Translations under genes and position numbers: made by a program
Shown: positions 1 through 8,555 of the stretch, piece after piece
How positions within the stretch are numbered: the stretch's first letter is position 1
Layout of the letters: every line of letters starts with the position of its first letter
Origin: Actinoplanes xinjiangensis
Lineage (GTDB): Bacteria; Actinomycetota; Actinomycetes; Mycobacteriales; Micromonosporaceae
DNA: 64,000 nt
Assembly (NCBI RefSeq): GCF_003148685.1
Contig: NZ_QGGR01000004.1
Location: 434,001-498,000 of the forward strand
Direction: 5' to 3'
The notes under the pieces: model-generated
Seen by the model: the letters and a program-made list of their open reading frames with translations, nothing else
Told to the model about the DNA's origin: nothing
Databases searched by the model: none

Positions 1-711
1 GACCTCGGCACCGCCCTGCTGACCCGCCGCCCGGTCGCGCTCACCGCGGCCGGTGAACGCCTGCGACGGCACGCCACACCCCTGCTGGCCCGGCTCGCCG
101 CGGCCCGCGCCGACGTGACCCGCGCGGTGGCCCCGCCCGGCCGCCTCATCGTCGGCCTGACGCCGCTGGCGTGGTCCCGCCGGGTCTCCGGGGCACTGGC
201 CGTGATCCGCGCCGAGTCGGCCCGCCTGAACACCCGGGTCCTGGTCGCCGACCGGGACCGGATCGTCGCCGCGTCCGCCGGCGGCGAGATCGACGTCGCC
301 CTGGTCGACGGGTTCACCGCGCCGAACGACCCGCTGCCGCTCCCGGTGGCCGGGGCGGTCGGGGTGGCCCAGGACGGCGCCGTGGTGACGGTGCCGCCCG
401 ACCACCCGCTGGCCGGCCGCCGGACCCTGGATCTCGCCGACCTCGCCGAGGCGTACTGGATCGACGCCCCGGTGGTGTCGCCCCTGGCGAACCTGCCGGT
501 GGACGGCCTGCGTGCCGGGCTGCGCTACGAGGGTGCCGACGTGGCCGTCCTGCGCGGGCTGGTGGAGGCCGGCCACGGGCTCGCGGTCCTGCCCGCGGGC
601 ACCGCGGACGGCGTCCTGCTGTCCCGGCTCGTCCATCGGGTGGAGTTACTGACCACACCGGGCGCGGGTGCGCCGGCGACCCGGCTCAGCGAGCTTCTCG
701 GAGGCCCTTGA
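1..711 (+). CDS. LysR-family transcriptional regulator, 5' end missing
   Basis: This is the 3' part of a LysR-type regulator; the gene begins outside the window. The frame is open from base 1, and residues LTRRPVALTAAGERL are the usual end of the LysR winged helix-turn-helix domain. The effector-binding domain follows to the C terminus, ending with a GLAVLPAG stretch typical of the family. About 236 residues are visible of the usual 290-300. An internal ATG-type start would remove the DNA-binding part, so I reject it. The downstream gene nfo converges on it and the two 3' ends overlap by 26 bp. The target genes cannot be named because the upstream neighbour is not in view. Confidence 0.85.
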   Translation, partial: DLGTALLTRRPVALTAAGERLRRHATPLLARLAAARADVTRAVAPPGRLIVGLTPLAWSRRVSGALAVIRAESARLNTRVLVADRDRIVAASAGGEIDVALVDGFTAPNDPLPLPVAGAVGVAQDGAVVTVPPDHPLAGRRTLDLADLAEAYWIDAPVVSPLANLPVDGLRAGLRYEGADVAVLRGLVEAGHGLAVLPAGTADGVLLSRLVHRVELLTTPGAGAPATRLSELLGGP

Positions 712-1549
712 GCAGCGCGATGTCGGCGGCATGCCCCTCGTGCTCGACCGTCGGCGTCTCCACGATCACCGGGATGCCCTCGGTCGCCGGGTGGGCGAAG
801 AGCTCGGCGAACGGCTCGGCACCGATCCGGCCCTTTCCGATCGTCTCGTGCCGGTCCCGCGTCGACCCGCAGTCGTCCTTCGAGTCGTTGGCGTGGATCA
901 GCTGGAGCCGGCCCGGCCCGGCGGCCTCGACGAGCGCGTCGAGCGTCGACGTCATGCCGCCCGGGGTGGCCAGGTCGTGCCCGGCCGCCCAGGCGTGGCA
1001 GGTGTCGAAGCAGACACCCAGCCACGGGTGCTGCTCCACGGCCGCCAGATAGGCCGACAGGTCCTGCACCTTCGACGCCAGGCTCCGGCCGCCGCCCGCG
1101 CTCGGCTCGACCAGCAGCCGGGGCAATTCCTCGACGGCCGCCCGGTCGAGCAGCGGCAGCAACTGCTCGTGCAGCTGGTGCATCGCCTTCTCGGCGTGCG
1201 CCTCGTCGACCGAGCTGCCGGCGTGGTAGACGACCGCGGTCGCGCCGATCGCCTTGCCCCGCAGCAGGGCGTGCTCCAGGGTGGCGATCGAGCGTTCCAC
1301 CGTCAGTTCGGTCGGCGAACCGAGGTTCACCAGGAGCGAAGCGTGGATGTACGCGGGCAGCCCGCGTTCGCCGATCCCGTCGCGGAACAGGACGTCCTGC
1401 TTCGGGTCGCCGGCCGGCAGGGCCCAGCCACGGGAGTTGGAGACGTACACCTGAAGGGTCTCCGACCCCGCGGCGTCGACGTACGGCAGGGCCGCCTTGG
1501 CCAGCCCTCCCGACGTCTTGGTGTGTGATCCGATCCGGCGCAGGGTCAC
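686..1549 (-). CDS. nfo: Deoxyribonuclease IV (AP endonuclease, EndoIV family)
   Basis: Zinc-dependent base-excision-repair enzyme that cuts 5' of abasic sites. The 287-residue length fits the family. The metal ligands of EndoIV all have counterparts: YIHAS, VVYHAG, LLVEPSAGG (Glu), CFDTCHAWAAGHD (Asp and His), LIHANDSKDD, DRHET and VIVETP. I place the start at a GTG whose bases overlap the stop of the upstream kinase gene (GTGA), which suggests translational coupling. A longer open frame reaches upstream into the kinase gene, but that extension has no family similarity. The 3' end overlaps the convergent LysR gene. The pairing of a repair nuclease with a PASTA kinase is positional; I infer no functional link. 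Confidence 0.93.
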   Translation of the reverse strand: MTLRRIGSHTKTSGGLAKAALPYVDAAGSETLQVYVSNSRGWALPAGDPKQDVLFRDGIGERGLPAYIHASLLVNLGSPTELTVERSIATLEHALLRGKAIGATAVVYHAGSSVDEAHAEKAMHQLHEQLLPLLDRAAVEELPRLLVEPSAGGGRSLASKVQDLSAYLAAVEQHPWLGVCFDTCHAWAAGHDLATPGGMTSTLDALVEAAGPGRLQLIHANDSKDDCGSTRDRHETIGKGRIGAEPFAELFAHPATEGIPVIVETPTVEHEGHAADIALLKGLREAR

Positions 1550-3546
1550 AGGAAGCACACCAGCTGGACGATGCTCTGCGGGGGAACCGGCGTGCCGGGA
1601 CCCGGGTTCATCTGCCGTGCCGTCGCGTTCGGGTCGCCGGTCATCTGCACCTGGACTCCCTGGGCCTGGAGCGCCGCGGCCGCCTGCTGGCACGGCTGGT
1701 TCGTCACGTCCTGGAGGACGATCTGCGCCGGGCCCTTGCTGATCGTGAGGGTGACCTGGGTGTCCTTCTCCACGCCGGTGCCCGCCTTGGGACTCACGGC
1801 GATCACCTCGTCGGCCGGCTTGTCGCTCTCCGTGGAATTCTCCACGACCTGGAGGCCGCGCTCGGTCAGCTGCCGCCGCGCGTCGTTGATGTTCTGGCCG
1901 ACCACGTCGGGGATGGTGATCGGCGCCCTGCCCTTGCTCAGCACCAGGGTGACGGTCTCGCCCGGCCTGAGCTCGGTGCCCGCCTTGGGGTCGGTGGACA
2001 GCACCACGCCCTCCGGTGCGGTGTCGCTGTACTGCCCCTTGCCCTGCTTGAACTTGAGTTTCAGCGAGTCCAGCTGGGCCTTGGCGAAGGCCAGCTCCTG
2101 ACCCTCCAACTCGGGGACCGGGTGCACCTCGGGGCCGAGCGACAGGATGACCGTGATGTTGTCACCCTTGACGATCTTGTCCTGCGGCCCGGGGTTCTGC
2201 TCGAGGACCGAGCCCTTGGCCACGGTCTCGCTGTACTTGCCGTCGCCCAGGATGAGCTCGAAGCCCTCCTGCTTGGCATAGGCGGCCGCCTGGTCCTGGC
2301 TCATGGTCAGCAGCCGGGGGGTCTCGGTGTAGCGCCCGAGCGTCACCCACCAGGTGCTGCCCAGCACGACCACGGCCATCACCGCGATCAGCACGGTCAG
2401 CACCACACGACGCCGGTCGTCGAAGAACCCGGAGAGCCCGCCGGCGGGCTCCGGGGCCCGGCGGTGCGGCCCGGTGGGGGTGCGGCCGCCCTGCTCCGGC
2501 AGCCGGGCCCAGGACGGGCGGTGTGACGCCTGGTAGGCGGTGCCGGCCGGGACCGGCGGCACCAGCGCGGTGGCGTCGGCCGACGGGATGGCCGGGACGA
2601 TCCGGGTCGCGTCGGAGGTGCCCGGGGCGCCCGGAACCTGGCGCAGCAGGGCGGTGTCGACGTGCGTGACGCCGAGACCGTCGCGCGTGGTCTGCACCTC
2701 GGTCAGGAAGGCGCCGGCGTCGGTCGGGCGGGAGCCCGCGTCCCGCCGGGTGGCCCGGGCCACGAGCCGGTCCAGCACCGTGGGCAGGCCCCGGACGATC
2801 GACGAGGGCGCCGGGACGTCGTTGTCGACGTGCTGCCAGGCCACCTCGATCGGCTCGTTGCCGTCATAGGGCACCCGGCCGGTCAGCATCTCGAAGAGCA
2901 CGATGCCGGCCGAGTAGACGTCGGTGCGGGCGTCGGCGTGACCGTTCTGCACCAGTTCGGGCGCTACGTACGCCACGGTGGCCATGAGCTGGCCGGAGTC
3001 GTCGACGGTGCTCGCCTCGATGGCCCGGGCCAGACCGAAGTCGGCCACCTTGACCACGGCGTCCACCAGGTCCGACACGCCGCCGCTGGGCGCCTCGGCG
3101 ACCAGCACGTTCTCCGGCTTGACGTCACGGTGCACCAGGCCGGCACGGTGCGCGGCGGCGATCGCGGCGAGCATCTGCTCGAGGATCGCGAGCGCCTCGA
3201 CCGGGCTCAGCCGGGTGCGCTGGCTCAGCAGGTCGCGCAGGGTGCGGCCCTGCACGAACTCCATCACCAGATAGGGCAGGCCCTGGTGTCGCCCCTGGTC
3301 GTAGACCGCCACGACATTCGGGTGCGTCAGGCGGGCGATCGTCTTGGCCTCGTCGGTGAAACGGTCGACGAAGTGGACGTTGGTGGCCTGCGACGGGTGG
3401 ATGATCTTCAGCGCGACGGTGCGCTCAAGCCGCTCGTCGGTGGCCCGGTAGACGGTCGCCATGCCACCGCGGGCGACGCGACCGGTGATCCGGTAGCGCC
3501 CGTCAATCGTTGTGCCGATCAACGTATCGGCGACTGTGGTGTCCAT
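1546..3546 (-). CDS. pknL: PASTA-domain serine/threonine protein kinase (PknL/PknB type)
   Basis: Membrane-anchored Hanks-type kinase of 666 residues. The kinase domain lies at about residues 14-285, with a glycine loop (RVARGGMATVY), catalytic Lys47, the HRDVKPEN loop at 139-146 and DFG at 169-171. A Pro-rich juxtamembrane linker follows, then one membrane helix (about 381-403) and four extracellular PASTA units (about 411-666, the last one short). PASTA units in this family sense muropeptides or lipid II. The neighbours (Rv2175c-like gene, polyprenyl synthase, metF) match the mycobacterial pknL region, so I use that symbol. Mycobacterium tuberculosis PknL lacks PASTA units, so the domain set is closer to PknB. 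The substrate assignment is inference from context. Confidence 0.9.
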   Translation of the reverse strand: MDTTVADTLIGTTIDGRYRITGRVARGGMATVYRATDERLERTVALKIIHPSQATNVHFVDRFTDEAKTIARLTHPNVVAVYDQGRHQGLPYLVMEFVQGRTLRDLLSQRTRLSPVEALAILEQMLAAIAAAHRAGLVHRDVKPENVLVAEAPSGGVSDLVDAVVKVADFGLARAIEASTVDDSGQLMATVAYVAPELVQNGHADARTDVYSAGIVLFEMLTGRVPYDGNEPIEVAWQHVDNDVPAPSSIVRGLPTVLDRLVARATRRDAGSRPTDAGAFLTEVQTTRDGLGVTHVDTALLRQVPGAPGTSDATRIVPAIPSADATALVPPVPAGTAYQASHRPSWARLPEQGGRTPTGPHRRAPEPAGGLSGFFDDRRRVVLTVLIAVMAVVVLGSTWWVTLGRYTETPRLLTMSQDQAAAYAKQEGFELILGDGKYSETVAKGSVLEQNPGPQDKIVKGDNITVILSLGPEVHPVPELEGQELAFAKAQLDSLKLKFKQGKGQYSDTAPEGVVLSTDPKAGTELRPGETVTLVLSKGRAPITIPDVVGQNINDARRQLTERGLQVVENSTESDKPADEVIAVSPKAGTGVEKDTQVTLTISKGPAQIVLQDVTNQPCQQAAAALQAQGVQVQMTGDPNATARQMNPGPGTPVPPQSIVQLVCFL

Positions 3547-3681
3547 CGGCGTGAAGTGTATGTGTCTTTCCAGTGGGGGTGGACCAGGATGTCACAGCTG
3601 AGTCCAAACGGGTATCCAAACACCCATGCCCTGGGCCGATTGATGTGGAAGCCCTTCACATAAGGCGAAATTACGGTTTTG

Positions 3682-4389
3682 TCACCAAGGGAGGCGATGG
3701 TGATGGCCGTCACTGCGCGGCATCCAGGCACCGCCGCCGGGGCTCGGCCCGACCGGACCGCTCGGGCTCGGATCGGCCGACGAACTGGGGGAGGCCGACA
3801 CCGACGCGGACGGTTCCGGCACGGTCGGCGTCGGCACCGGCGGGGTGTCGCAGTCGCACTCCGGTGAGCCCGTCACCGGTGCCGCGGGCTGCGTCTTCTC
3901 CCTGGTGGGAGGGGGTGGGACGACAATCCGGGTGGTGGTCGTCACGACCGGCGGCAGCGGGGCCGGCGCGGTGGTGTGCGGCTTGCGCGGAGTGCGGCCC
4001 ATCCCGGCGCTATCGCCCGTCGCGGTAGCGGTCGGGGCCGGATTCTCGAACCGGGGTGGCACCGGAGCCGCGGCGACCGCCGGCGCGGCCACCGGAGTGT
4101 CGGTCATCCGTCCGGCGAAGGCGGTCGTGGCGACGAGGTACGAACCGGCCGCCCCGCACATCGCCAGTGCGCAGAAGGCGGCAACCGTGACGAATCGCCG
4201 CGGTGGCCGGGCCTCGTCCACCCTCGGCTCGGCGGGCAGGTCGACCAGCGAACCCGGGAACGTGTTCATCCCGGTCGACGTGACGTCCGGGCCGGCCCCG
4301 GCGCCGGGCTCCGGGCGCCACCCCAGGTCGTAGCAGAGGGACCGCCAGGCCCCGGCCGTCTCCGAACGGACGTTGCGCCACAGGCTCAT
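3682..4389 (-). CDS. Hypothetical single-pass membrane protein with Pro/Thr/Ser-rich exterior
   Basis: I do not recognise the family. The 235-residue protein starts at an ATG with a GGAG ribosome site about nine bases upstream; a longer frame upstream runs across the divergent gene and is rejected. Residues 1-60 form a soluble N terminus, one hydrophobic helix (FVTVAAFCALAMCGAAGSYL) spans the membrane, and the rest is low-complexity Ala/Pro/Thr/Ser with a single CDCD motif and a His-rich end. The layout resembles wall-spanning anchor proteins. It lies between the PASTA kinase and the divergent Rv2175c-like gene, so it could be a kinase substrate, but nothing in the sequence proves that. Confidence 0.6.
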   Translation of the reverse strand: MSLWRNVRSETAGAWRSLCYDLGWRPEPGAGAGPDVTSTGMNTFPGSLVDLPAEPRVDEARPPRRFVTVAAFCALAMCGAAGSYLVATTAFAGRMTDTPVAAPAVAAAPVPPRFENPAPTATATGDSAGMGRTPRKPHTTAPAPLPPVVTTTTRIVVPPPPTREKTQPAAPVTGSPECDCDTPPVPTPTVPEPSASVSASPSSSADPSPSGPVGPSPGGGAWMPRSDGHHHRLPW

Positions 4390-4425
4390 CAACAGGTCTC
4401 CGATCTGGTCTGGCACGCTGTACGG

Positions 4426-4776
4426 GTGACCGAACCCGTAACCTCCGGCCCCTCCGGCTGGATCACTCTGCCGGATGTGTCCGAAAAGCTCGGTTTGACG
4501 ATCAGCAAGGTGCACCAGCTGATCCGCGAGGGATCGCTGCTGGCGGTCCGCAGAGACGGCATCCGCGTGGTGCCCGCCGAGCTGGTGGCGAACGCCACCG
4601 TGCTCAAGCACCTGCCCGGTGTCCTGACCCTGCTCCATGACGCCGGGTACAACGACGAAGAGGCCCTCGGGTGGCTCTATGCGCCGGACGAGACCCTCGG
4701 CGGCAATGCGGCGACCGCGCTCGGCGGCGATCTGGCCCGCGAGGCGAAACGCCGCGCGCAGGCCATCGGCTTCTGA
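4426..4776 (+). CDS. Rv2175c-family DNA-binding protein
   Basis: Small DNA-binding protein of 116 residues. Residues 12-52 (WITLPDVSEKLGLTISKVHQ onward) form a helix-turn-helix like that of Rv2175c, and residues 60-105 (KHLPGVLTLLHDAGYNDEEA) match its conserved C-terminal domain. In M. tuberculosis, Rv2175c is a substrate of PknL encoded next to it; the kinase is likewise nearby here. The GTG start lies 36 bases from the divergent membrane-protein gene, so the two promoters must overlap. I see no clear ribosome site, so the transcript may be leaderless. Thr residues near the N terminus are possible phosphorylation sites, by analogy only. Confidence 0.85.
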   Translation: MTEPVTSGPSGWITLPDVSEKLGLTISKVHQLIREGSLLAVRRDGIRVVPAELVANATVLKHLPGVLTLLHDAGYNDEEALGWLYAPDETLGGNAATALGGDLAREAKRRAQAIGF

Positions 4777-4800
4777 CCGTTCAGATCAAGATCATTATTT

Positions 4801-4849
4801 GGTACGGCCACCCGCCCTCGATCCACCAGGTGTGAGGGCGGGCCGTACC
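4801..4849. terminator. Bidirectional hairpin between convergent genes
   Basis: GGTACGG pairs with CCGTACC and CCCGCCCTC pairs with GAGGGCGGG, with a 3-nt bulge and a 14-nt loop. It sits between the stops of the Rv2175c-like gene and the polyprenyl synthase and could serve both. Confidence 0.75.
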
Positions 4850-4857
4850 GGGGAGTG

Positions 4858-5928
4858 TCAGACCGAGCGGCGGGTGGCCGCGTCGGCGAGTGCCAGCAGC
4901 ACCTCGCGGGCCTCCTCCTCGACGGGTGCCGCCGCCAGTGCGGTCAGCGCCGCACGGCTCAGCGCGTCGATCCGTGCCTCGGTGGCGTCCAGCGCCCCCG
5001 ACTCACCGATGATCGCCCGCAGCCGCTCCACACCCGCGTCGTCCAGCGCCGGGTCGCCCAGCGCCCCGTCCAGCTCGGCCCGGGCGGCGTCGTCCAGCGT
5101 CCCGAGCGCGGACGCCACCAGATAGGTGCGCTTGCCCTCGCGCAGGTCGTCACCGGCCGGTTTGCCGGTCTGCGCCGGGTCACCGAAGACACCGAGCACG
5201 TCGTCGCGCATCTGGAACGCCTCACCCAGCGGCAGGCCGAACGCCGCGTACGCCGCGACGACCTCCGGGCCGCCGCCGGCGAGCGCCGCACCCAGCAGCA
5301 GCGGGCGCTCCACCGTGTACTTCGCCGACTTGAACCGGGCCACCTTGCCGGCCCGCTCCAGCGACGTGTCCGCGGTCGCCTGGGTGAGCACGTCCAGGTA
5401 CTGCCCGACGGTCACCTCGGTCCGCATCAGGTCGAAGACCGGCCGCGCCCGGGACAGCTCGGCCAGGCCCATCCCCGACGCGTGCAGCAGCTCGTCCGAC
5501 CAGACCAGGGCCAGGTCGCCGAGGAGCACCGCCGCCGAGTCACCGAACCCCGCCGCGTCACTGCGCCACCCCTCCCGGCGGTGCAGCAGCTCGAACCGCC
5601 GGTGCACCGACGGCTCCCCGCGCCGGGTGTCCGACCGGTCCATCAGGTCGTCGTGGATCAGCGCGCTCGCCTGCACCAGCTCCAGCGCCGAGACGGCCGC
5701 CACCACCTCGTCGGAGTCGATGCCGCCCGCACCCCGGAAACCCCAGTAGGCGAACGCCGGCCGCAGCCGCTTGCCGCCACCCAGCACGAACGCCGACACC
5801 GCGTCGGCCACCTCGGCCAGCGCCGGGTCGATCTCCAGCAGACGCGCCCGCTGGGCCGCGAGGAAGCCGGAGAGGGCCTTGTCGACGCGGGGCCGCAGAC
5901 CGGCCCGTTCGAGTGGAGAGTTCGTCAC
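4858..5928 (-). CDS. Polyprenyl (geranylgeranyl-type) diphosphate synthase
   Basis: Trans-prenyl transferase that condenses isopentenyl diphosphate with allylic diphosphates. The protein has about 356 residues. The first Asp-rich motif is IHDDLMD (residues 93-97), followed by the conserved DTRRGEP; the second is MRDDVLGVFGD (242-250). LGGGKRLRP near residue 50 binds the diphosphate. Size and position match IdsA2 of mycobacteria. I chose the GTG next to a GGAAGG run because upstream sequence is not family-like, but that run is very close, so the true start is uncertain by a few codons. The product chain length is not decidable here; carotenoid precursor supply is one possibility, since carotenoid genes occur at 23.7-28.6 kb. 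Confidence 0.88.
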   Translation of the reverse strand: MTNSPLERAGLRPRVDKALSGFLAAQRARLLEIDPALAEVADAVSAFVLGGGKRLRPAFAYWGFRGAGGIDSDEVVAAVSALELVQASALIHDDLMDRSDTRRGEPSVHRRFELLHRREGWRSDAAGFGDSAAVLLGDLALVWSDELLHASGMGLAELSRARPVFDLMRTEVTVGQYLDVLTQATADTSLERAGKVARFKSAKYTVERPLLLGAALAGGGPEVVAAYAAFGLPLGEAFQMRDDVLGVFGDPAQTGKPAGDDLREGKRTYLVASALGTLDDAARAELDGALGDPALDDAGVERLRAIIGESGALDATEARIDALSRAALTALAAAPVEEEAREVLLALADAATRRSV

Positions 5929-6046
5929 CCTTCCAGACGCTATCTGGTGCCGTCCGGCCGTGTTCGGCCAGATCACCCGCTTCCAACGCCGGCGGACACC
6001 CATCCACCCGCCCCGCCCTCCCGTCCGCACCGGCCCCTCCTCTCCG

Positions 6047-6182
6047 CGCCGCCTGCACGTCCACACCGCCGTTCGGTCCACGCCGCCCTCTGGTCCGCGC
6101 CGCCCTCTGGTCCGCGCCGGCCGCTCGCTCGCGCCGCCTGCTCGCTCGCGCCGCCGTTTGGTCCGCGCTGCCGGCTCGTCCG
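6047..6182. repeat. 17-bp degenerate tandem repeat, eight units
   Basis: Eight head-to-tail 17-bp units resembling CGCCGCCCTCTGGTCCG fill this part of the 363-bp gap between the divergent polyprenyl synthase and metF. Units at 6081-6097 and 6098-6114 are identical; the others differ at several positions. It abuts the 57-bp palindrome. Apart from these two elements I see only the start-proximal sequence of metF in this gap. Confidence 0.85.
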
Positions 6183-6187
6183 CATCA

Positions 6188-6244
6188 CCGGCTGGTCGTC
6201 ACCGCTGTCTCGCGCGCGCTGAGACAGCGGTGACGACCAGCCGG
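6188..6244. repeat. 57-bp palindromic repeat, copy 1 (perfect)
   Basis: Two perfectly complementary 24-nt arms (6188-6211 and 6221-6244) flank a 9-nt loop. The arm core reads GGCTGGTCGTCACCGCTGTC. It lies 47 bp upstream of the metF start. Eight further copies with the same 24-9-24 geometry occur at 25.3-25.5, 53.9 and 54.1-54.2 kb. Confidence 0.95.
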
Positions 6245-6291
6245 GCCTCCGGTGGGGCCGCGTGGGTACTGGTCGCCGGTAGAGTTCCGGT

Positions 6292-7215
6292 ATGGCTCTC
6301 GGTCTTCCCTCCCGGCTCCCCGGTGCACCCTCCGTCGGAGACCTGGTCCGCGGTTCGGCGCCGACGTTCTCGTTCGAGTTCTTCCCACCGAAGACCCCGG
6401 TCGGGGAGCAGCGCCTCTGGCAGGCGATCCGGGAGCTGGAGTCGTTGCGGCCGAGCTTCGTGTCGATCACCTACGGCTCGGGCGGCACCACGCGGGACAC
6501 CACGGTCGCCGTCACCGAGCGGGTCGCCACCGAGACCACCCTGCTGCCGATGGCCCACCTCACCGCGGTCGACCACTCGATCGCCGAGCTGCGCAACGTG
6601 ATCGGCCGCCTGGCCGGCGCCGGCATCAGCAACATCCTCGCCGTCCGCGGCGACCCGCCCGGTGACCCGACCGGCGAGTGGATCCGGCACCCCGAGGGCG
6701 TCCTCTACGCCGAGGACCTGGTGCGCCTGATCCGCGAGTCGGGTGACTTCAGCGTCGGGGTGGCCGCTTTCCCGTACAAGCATCCCCGCTCCGCCGACGT
6801 GGAGAGCGACACCCGGGCCTTCGTCCGCAAGTGCCGGGCCGGCGCCGACTTCGCGATCACCCAGATGTTCTTCGACACCGACGACTACCTGCGCCTGCGT
6901 GACCGGGTCGCCGCCGAGGGCTGCGACACCCCGATCCTGCCCGGTCTGATGCCGGTCACCCAGATGGCCACGATCGAACGGGCCACCAAGCTCTCCGGAG
7001 CCCCGTTCCCGCCGGCCCTGCTGCCCCGGTTCGAGCGCCTCGCCGACGATCCGGAGGCCGTCCGGGCCCTGGGCATCGAGATGTGCGCCGAGATGTGCGC
7101 CCGCCTGCTGGCCGAGGGGGTCCCCGGCATCCACTTCATCACCCTCAACCGCTCGACGGCGACCCGCGAGGTCTGGCAGCTCCTGGCCTCCTCCGAGGTC
7201 GCCGCAGCCGCCTGA
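6292..7215 (+). CDS. metF: Methylenetetrahydrofolate reductase
   Basis: FAD enzyme that reduces 5,10-methylene-THF to 5-methyl-THF for methionine synthesis. The 307-residue protein is a full single TIM-barrel reductase. Hallmarks are [10 protein letters not shown] near residue 27 (the catalytic Glu), VSITYGSGG, the AHLT stretch, LAVRGDPP (folate/FAD site), FPYKHP and FAITQMFFD. It ends two bases before the next gene, so the two are probably co-transcribed. The mycobacterial counterpart region also holds a metF-like gene. The upstream gap carries a perfect 57-bp palindrome that could affect transcription or message folding. Confidence 0.95.
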   Translation: MALGLPSRLPGAPSVGDLVRGSAPTFSFEFFPPKTPVGEQRLWQAIRELESLRPSFVSITYGSGGTTRDTTVAVTERVATETTLLPMAHLTAVDHSIAELRNVIGRLAGAGISNILAVRGDPPGDPTGEWIRHPEGVLYAEDLVRLIRESGDFSVGVAAFPYKHPRSADVESDTRAFVRKCRAGADFAITQMFFDTDDYLRLRDRVAAEGCDTPILPGLMPVTQMATIERATKLSGAPFPPALLPRFERLADDPEAVRALGIEMCAEMCARLLAEGVPGIHFITLNRSTATREVWQLLASSEVAAAA

Positions 7216-7217
7216 CC

Positions 7218-8156
7218 GTGCCACCGACCGACCCACTGTCGCCCGGCCCGACCTCACCGGCGCCGTCCGAGTCGGCCGCGCCGTCGCCGCCTCCCACCCC
7301 GGTCGCGGTGCCCTCGCCGATGCCTGCCCCTGCTTCGGGTGCTGCGCCTGCTTCGGGTGCTGCGCCTGCTTTGGGTGACGCGCCTGCGCCTGGGACTGCT
7401 CCGGTCCCTGGGCCTGCTCCCGTCGGTGCGGCGCCTCCGCTTGAGCCGCCCGCTTCGGCCTCGCCTGTGCCGGCCGGGCGGGTGATGGGCTGGGACGACT
7501 ATGTGGCGGCGTGGTCGGGGCTCCATGGCGGGTTCGATCCGCGGACCGCCTCGCTCGTGGTCCGGGGATGGGTGCTTCTGGCGTACCGGATCGGCTCTTT
7601 TCTCGGCCGTAAGCGGATCTCGCCGCTCACGGTGACCCTCGCCGGTCTGTCGCTCTGTCTCGCCGTGCCGGTGGTGATCGGTCTCGCCGGGCCACCGGCG
7701 GGCCTGGCGGCCGGCGCGCTGCTGGTACTGCTCGCCGCATTCGCCGACGGGCTGGACGGGGCCGTCGCGGTGGCGACCGGGCGGGTGACCAGAGCCGGGT
7801 ACGTGTACGACTCGGTCGCCGACCGTCTCGGCGAGGCCGCCTGGCTGACCGCGTTCTGGCTGGCCGGAGTCCCGGCCTGGCTGGCCGTCGCGGCCGGTGC
7901 GGGCAGCTGGCTGCACGAGTACCTGCGGGCCCGCGCGGCCACCGCCGGGATGACCGAGATCGGCGCGGTCACTGTGGGCGAGCGCCCGACCCGGGTCTCG
8001 GTCGCCGTGACCGGCCTGCTTCTGGCTCCGATCGCCGCCCTGGTCGTGCCGGCCTGGACCACCCTGGTGCTGACCGTGGCCGTCGCGATCTGGCTGCTCC
8101 TCCAACTCGCCGGACTGTTCCAGCTCACCGCTGCGGTTCACCGCGCCCTCCGCTGA
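7218..8156 (+). CDS. CDP-alcohol phosphatidyltransferase family membrane protein
   Basis: Integral membrane enzyme family that swaps CMP on a CDP-alcohol for a second alcohol. From a GTG two bases after metF it gives 312 residues. The first ~90 are Ala/Pro/Ser-rich with an imperfect repeat (ASGAAP twice); an ATG just before GWDDYVAAW is an alternative start that would omit them. The catalytic motif starts near residue 177: DGLDGAVAV, eight residues, then GYVYDSVAD. The Asp set is complete, but the Arg usual after the Ala (D-x2-DG-x2-AR) is Val. About six membrane helices follow or precede it. The substrate alcohol cannot be read from the sequence. Confidence 0.85.
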   Translation: MPPTDPLSPGPTSPAPSESAAPSPPPTPVAVPSPMPAPASGAAPASGAAPALGDAPAPGTAPVPGPAPVGAAPPLEPPASASPVPAGRVMGWDDYVAAWSGLHGGFDPRTASLVVRGWVLLAYRIGSFLGRKRISPLTVTLAGLSLCLAVPVVIGLAGPPAGLAAGALLVLLAAFADGLDGAVAVATGRVTRAGYVYDSVADRLGEAAWLTAFWLAGVPAWLAVAAGAGSWLHEYLRARAATAGMTEIGAVTVGERPTRVSVAVTGLLLAPIAALVVPAWTTLVLTVAVAIWLLLQLAGLFQLTAAVHRALR

Positions 8157-8555
8157 GGGGCGCCTGGGCCTCTGATGGGCGCGCTGAGCGTTCCGGGCTG
8201 AGTGGTGCTCTGGGTTGAGCGTCGCGCTCCAGACCAGCGACGGGTCCAGGCTCCACGATCCGGGCTGAAGGGCTTGCTCCGCGTTGGCGGGCTCGTTCCG
8301 GGCAGAGGGGCGTGGTCTGGCCTGACGGGCGCGCTGAGCGCCGATTCCGGTCACCGCGCGATGCGCTGGCCGGGATCCCCGGTTCGGTGCCGACCGGCGC
8401 TCCCGGGCCTCACGCAGACCCGCCGTTTCCGCGTTTATTCGGTTGTCGGTGGTCGATGTCGGGCCTATTTTTTCTTCAGCGGATCCGGACGGGGCGGATC
8501 GCCCTTGAGCTGTGGATTCGCTGTAAAGCGAAACGATTTACCGGGGGGTGACGAA
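8157..8555. other. Gene-free stretch upstream of the HNH gene
   Basis: No convincing gene. The first half is GC-rich with loose repeats of a GGGC(G)CGCTGAGCG motif. From about 8430 it turns AT-richer (for example CCTATTTTTTCTT), which is where a promoter for the HNH gene could lie. A small inverted repeat at 8517-8532 is listed separately. Confidence 0.5.
8517..8532 (+). promoter_or_regulatory. Inverted repeat ahead of the HNH gene
   Basis: TTCGCT-GTAA-AGCGAA is a perfect 6-bp inverted repeat ending 23 bases before the ATG of the HNH gene. It may be an operator or a small leader hairpin just upstream of the ribosome site. Confidence 0.4.
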
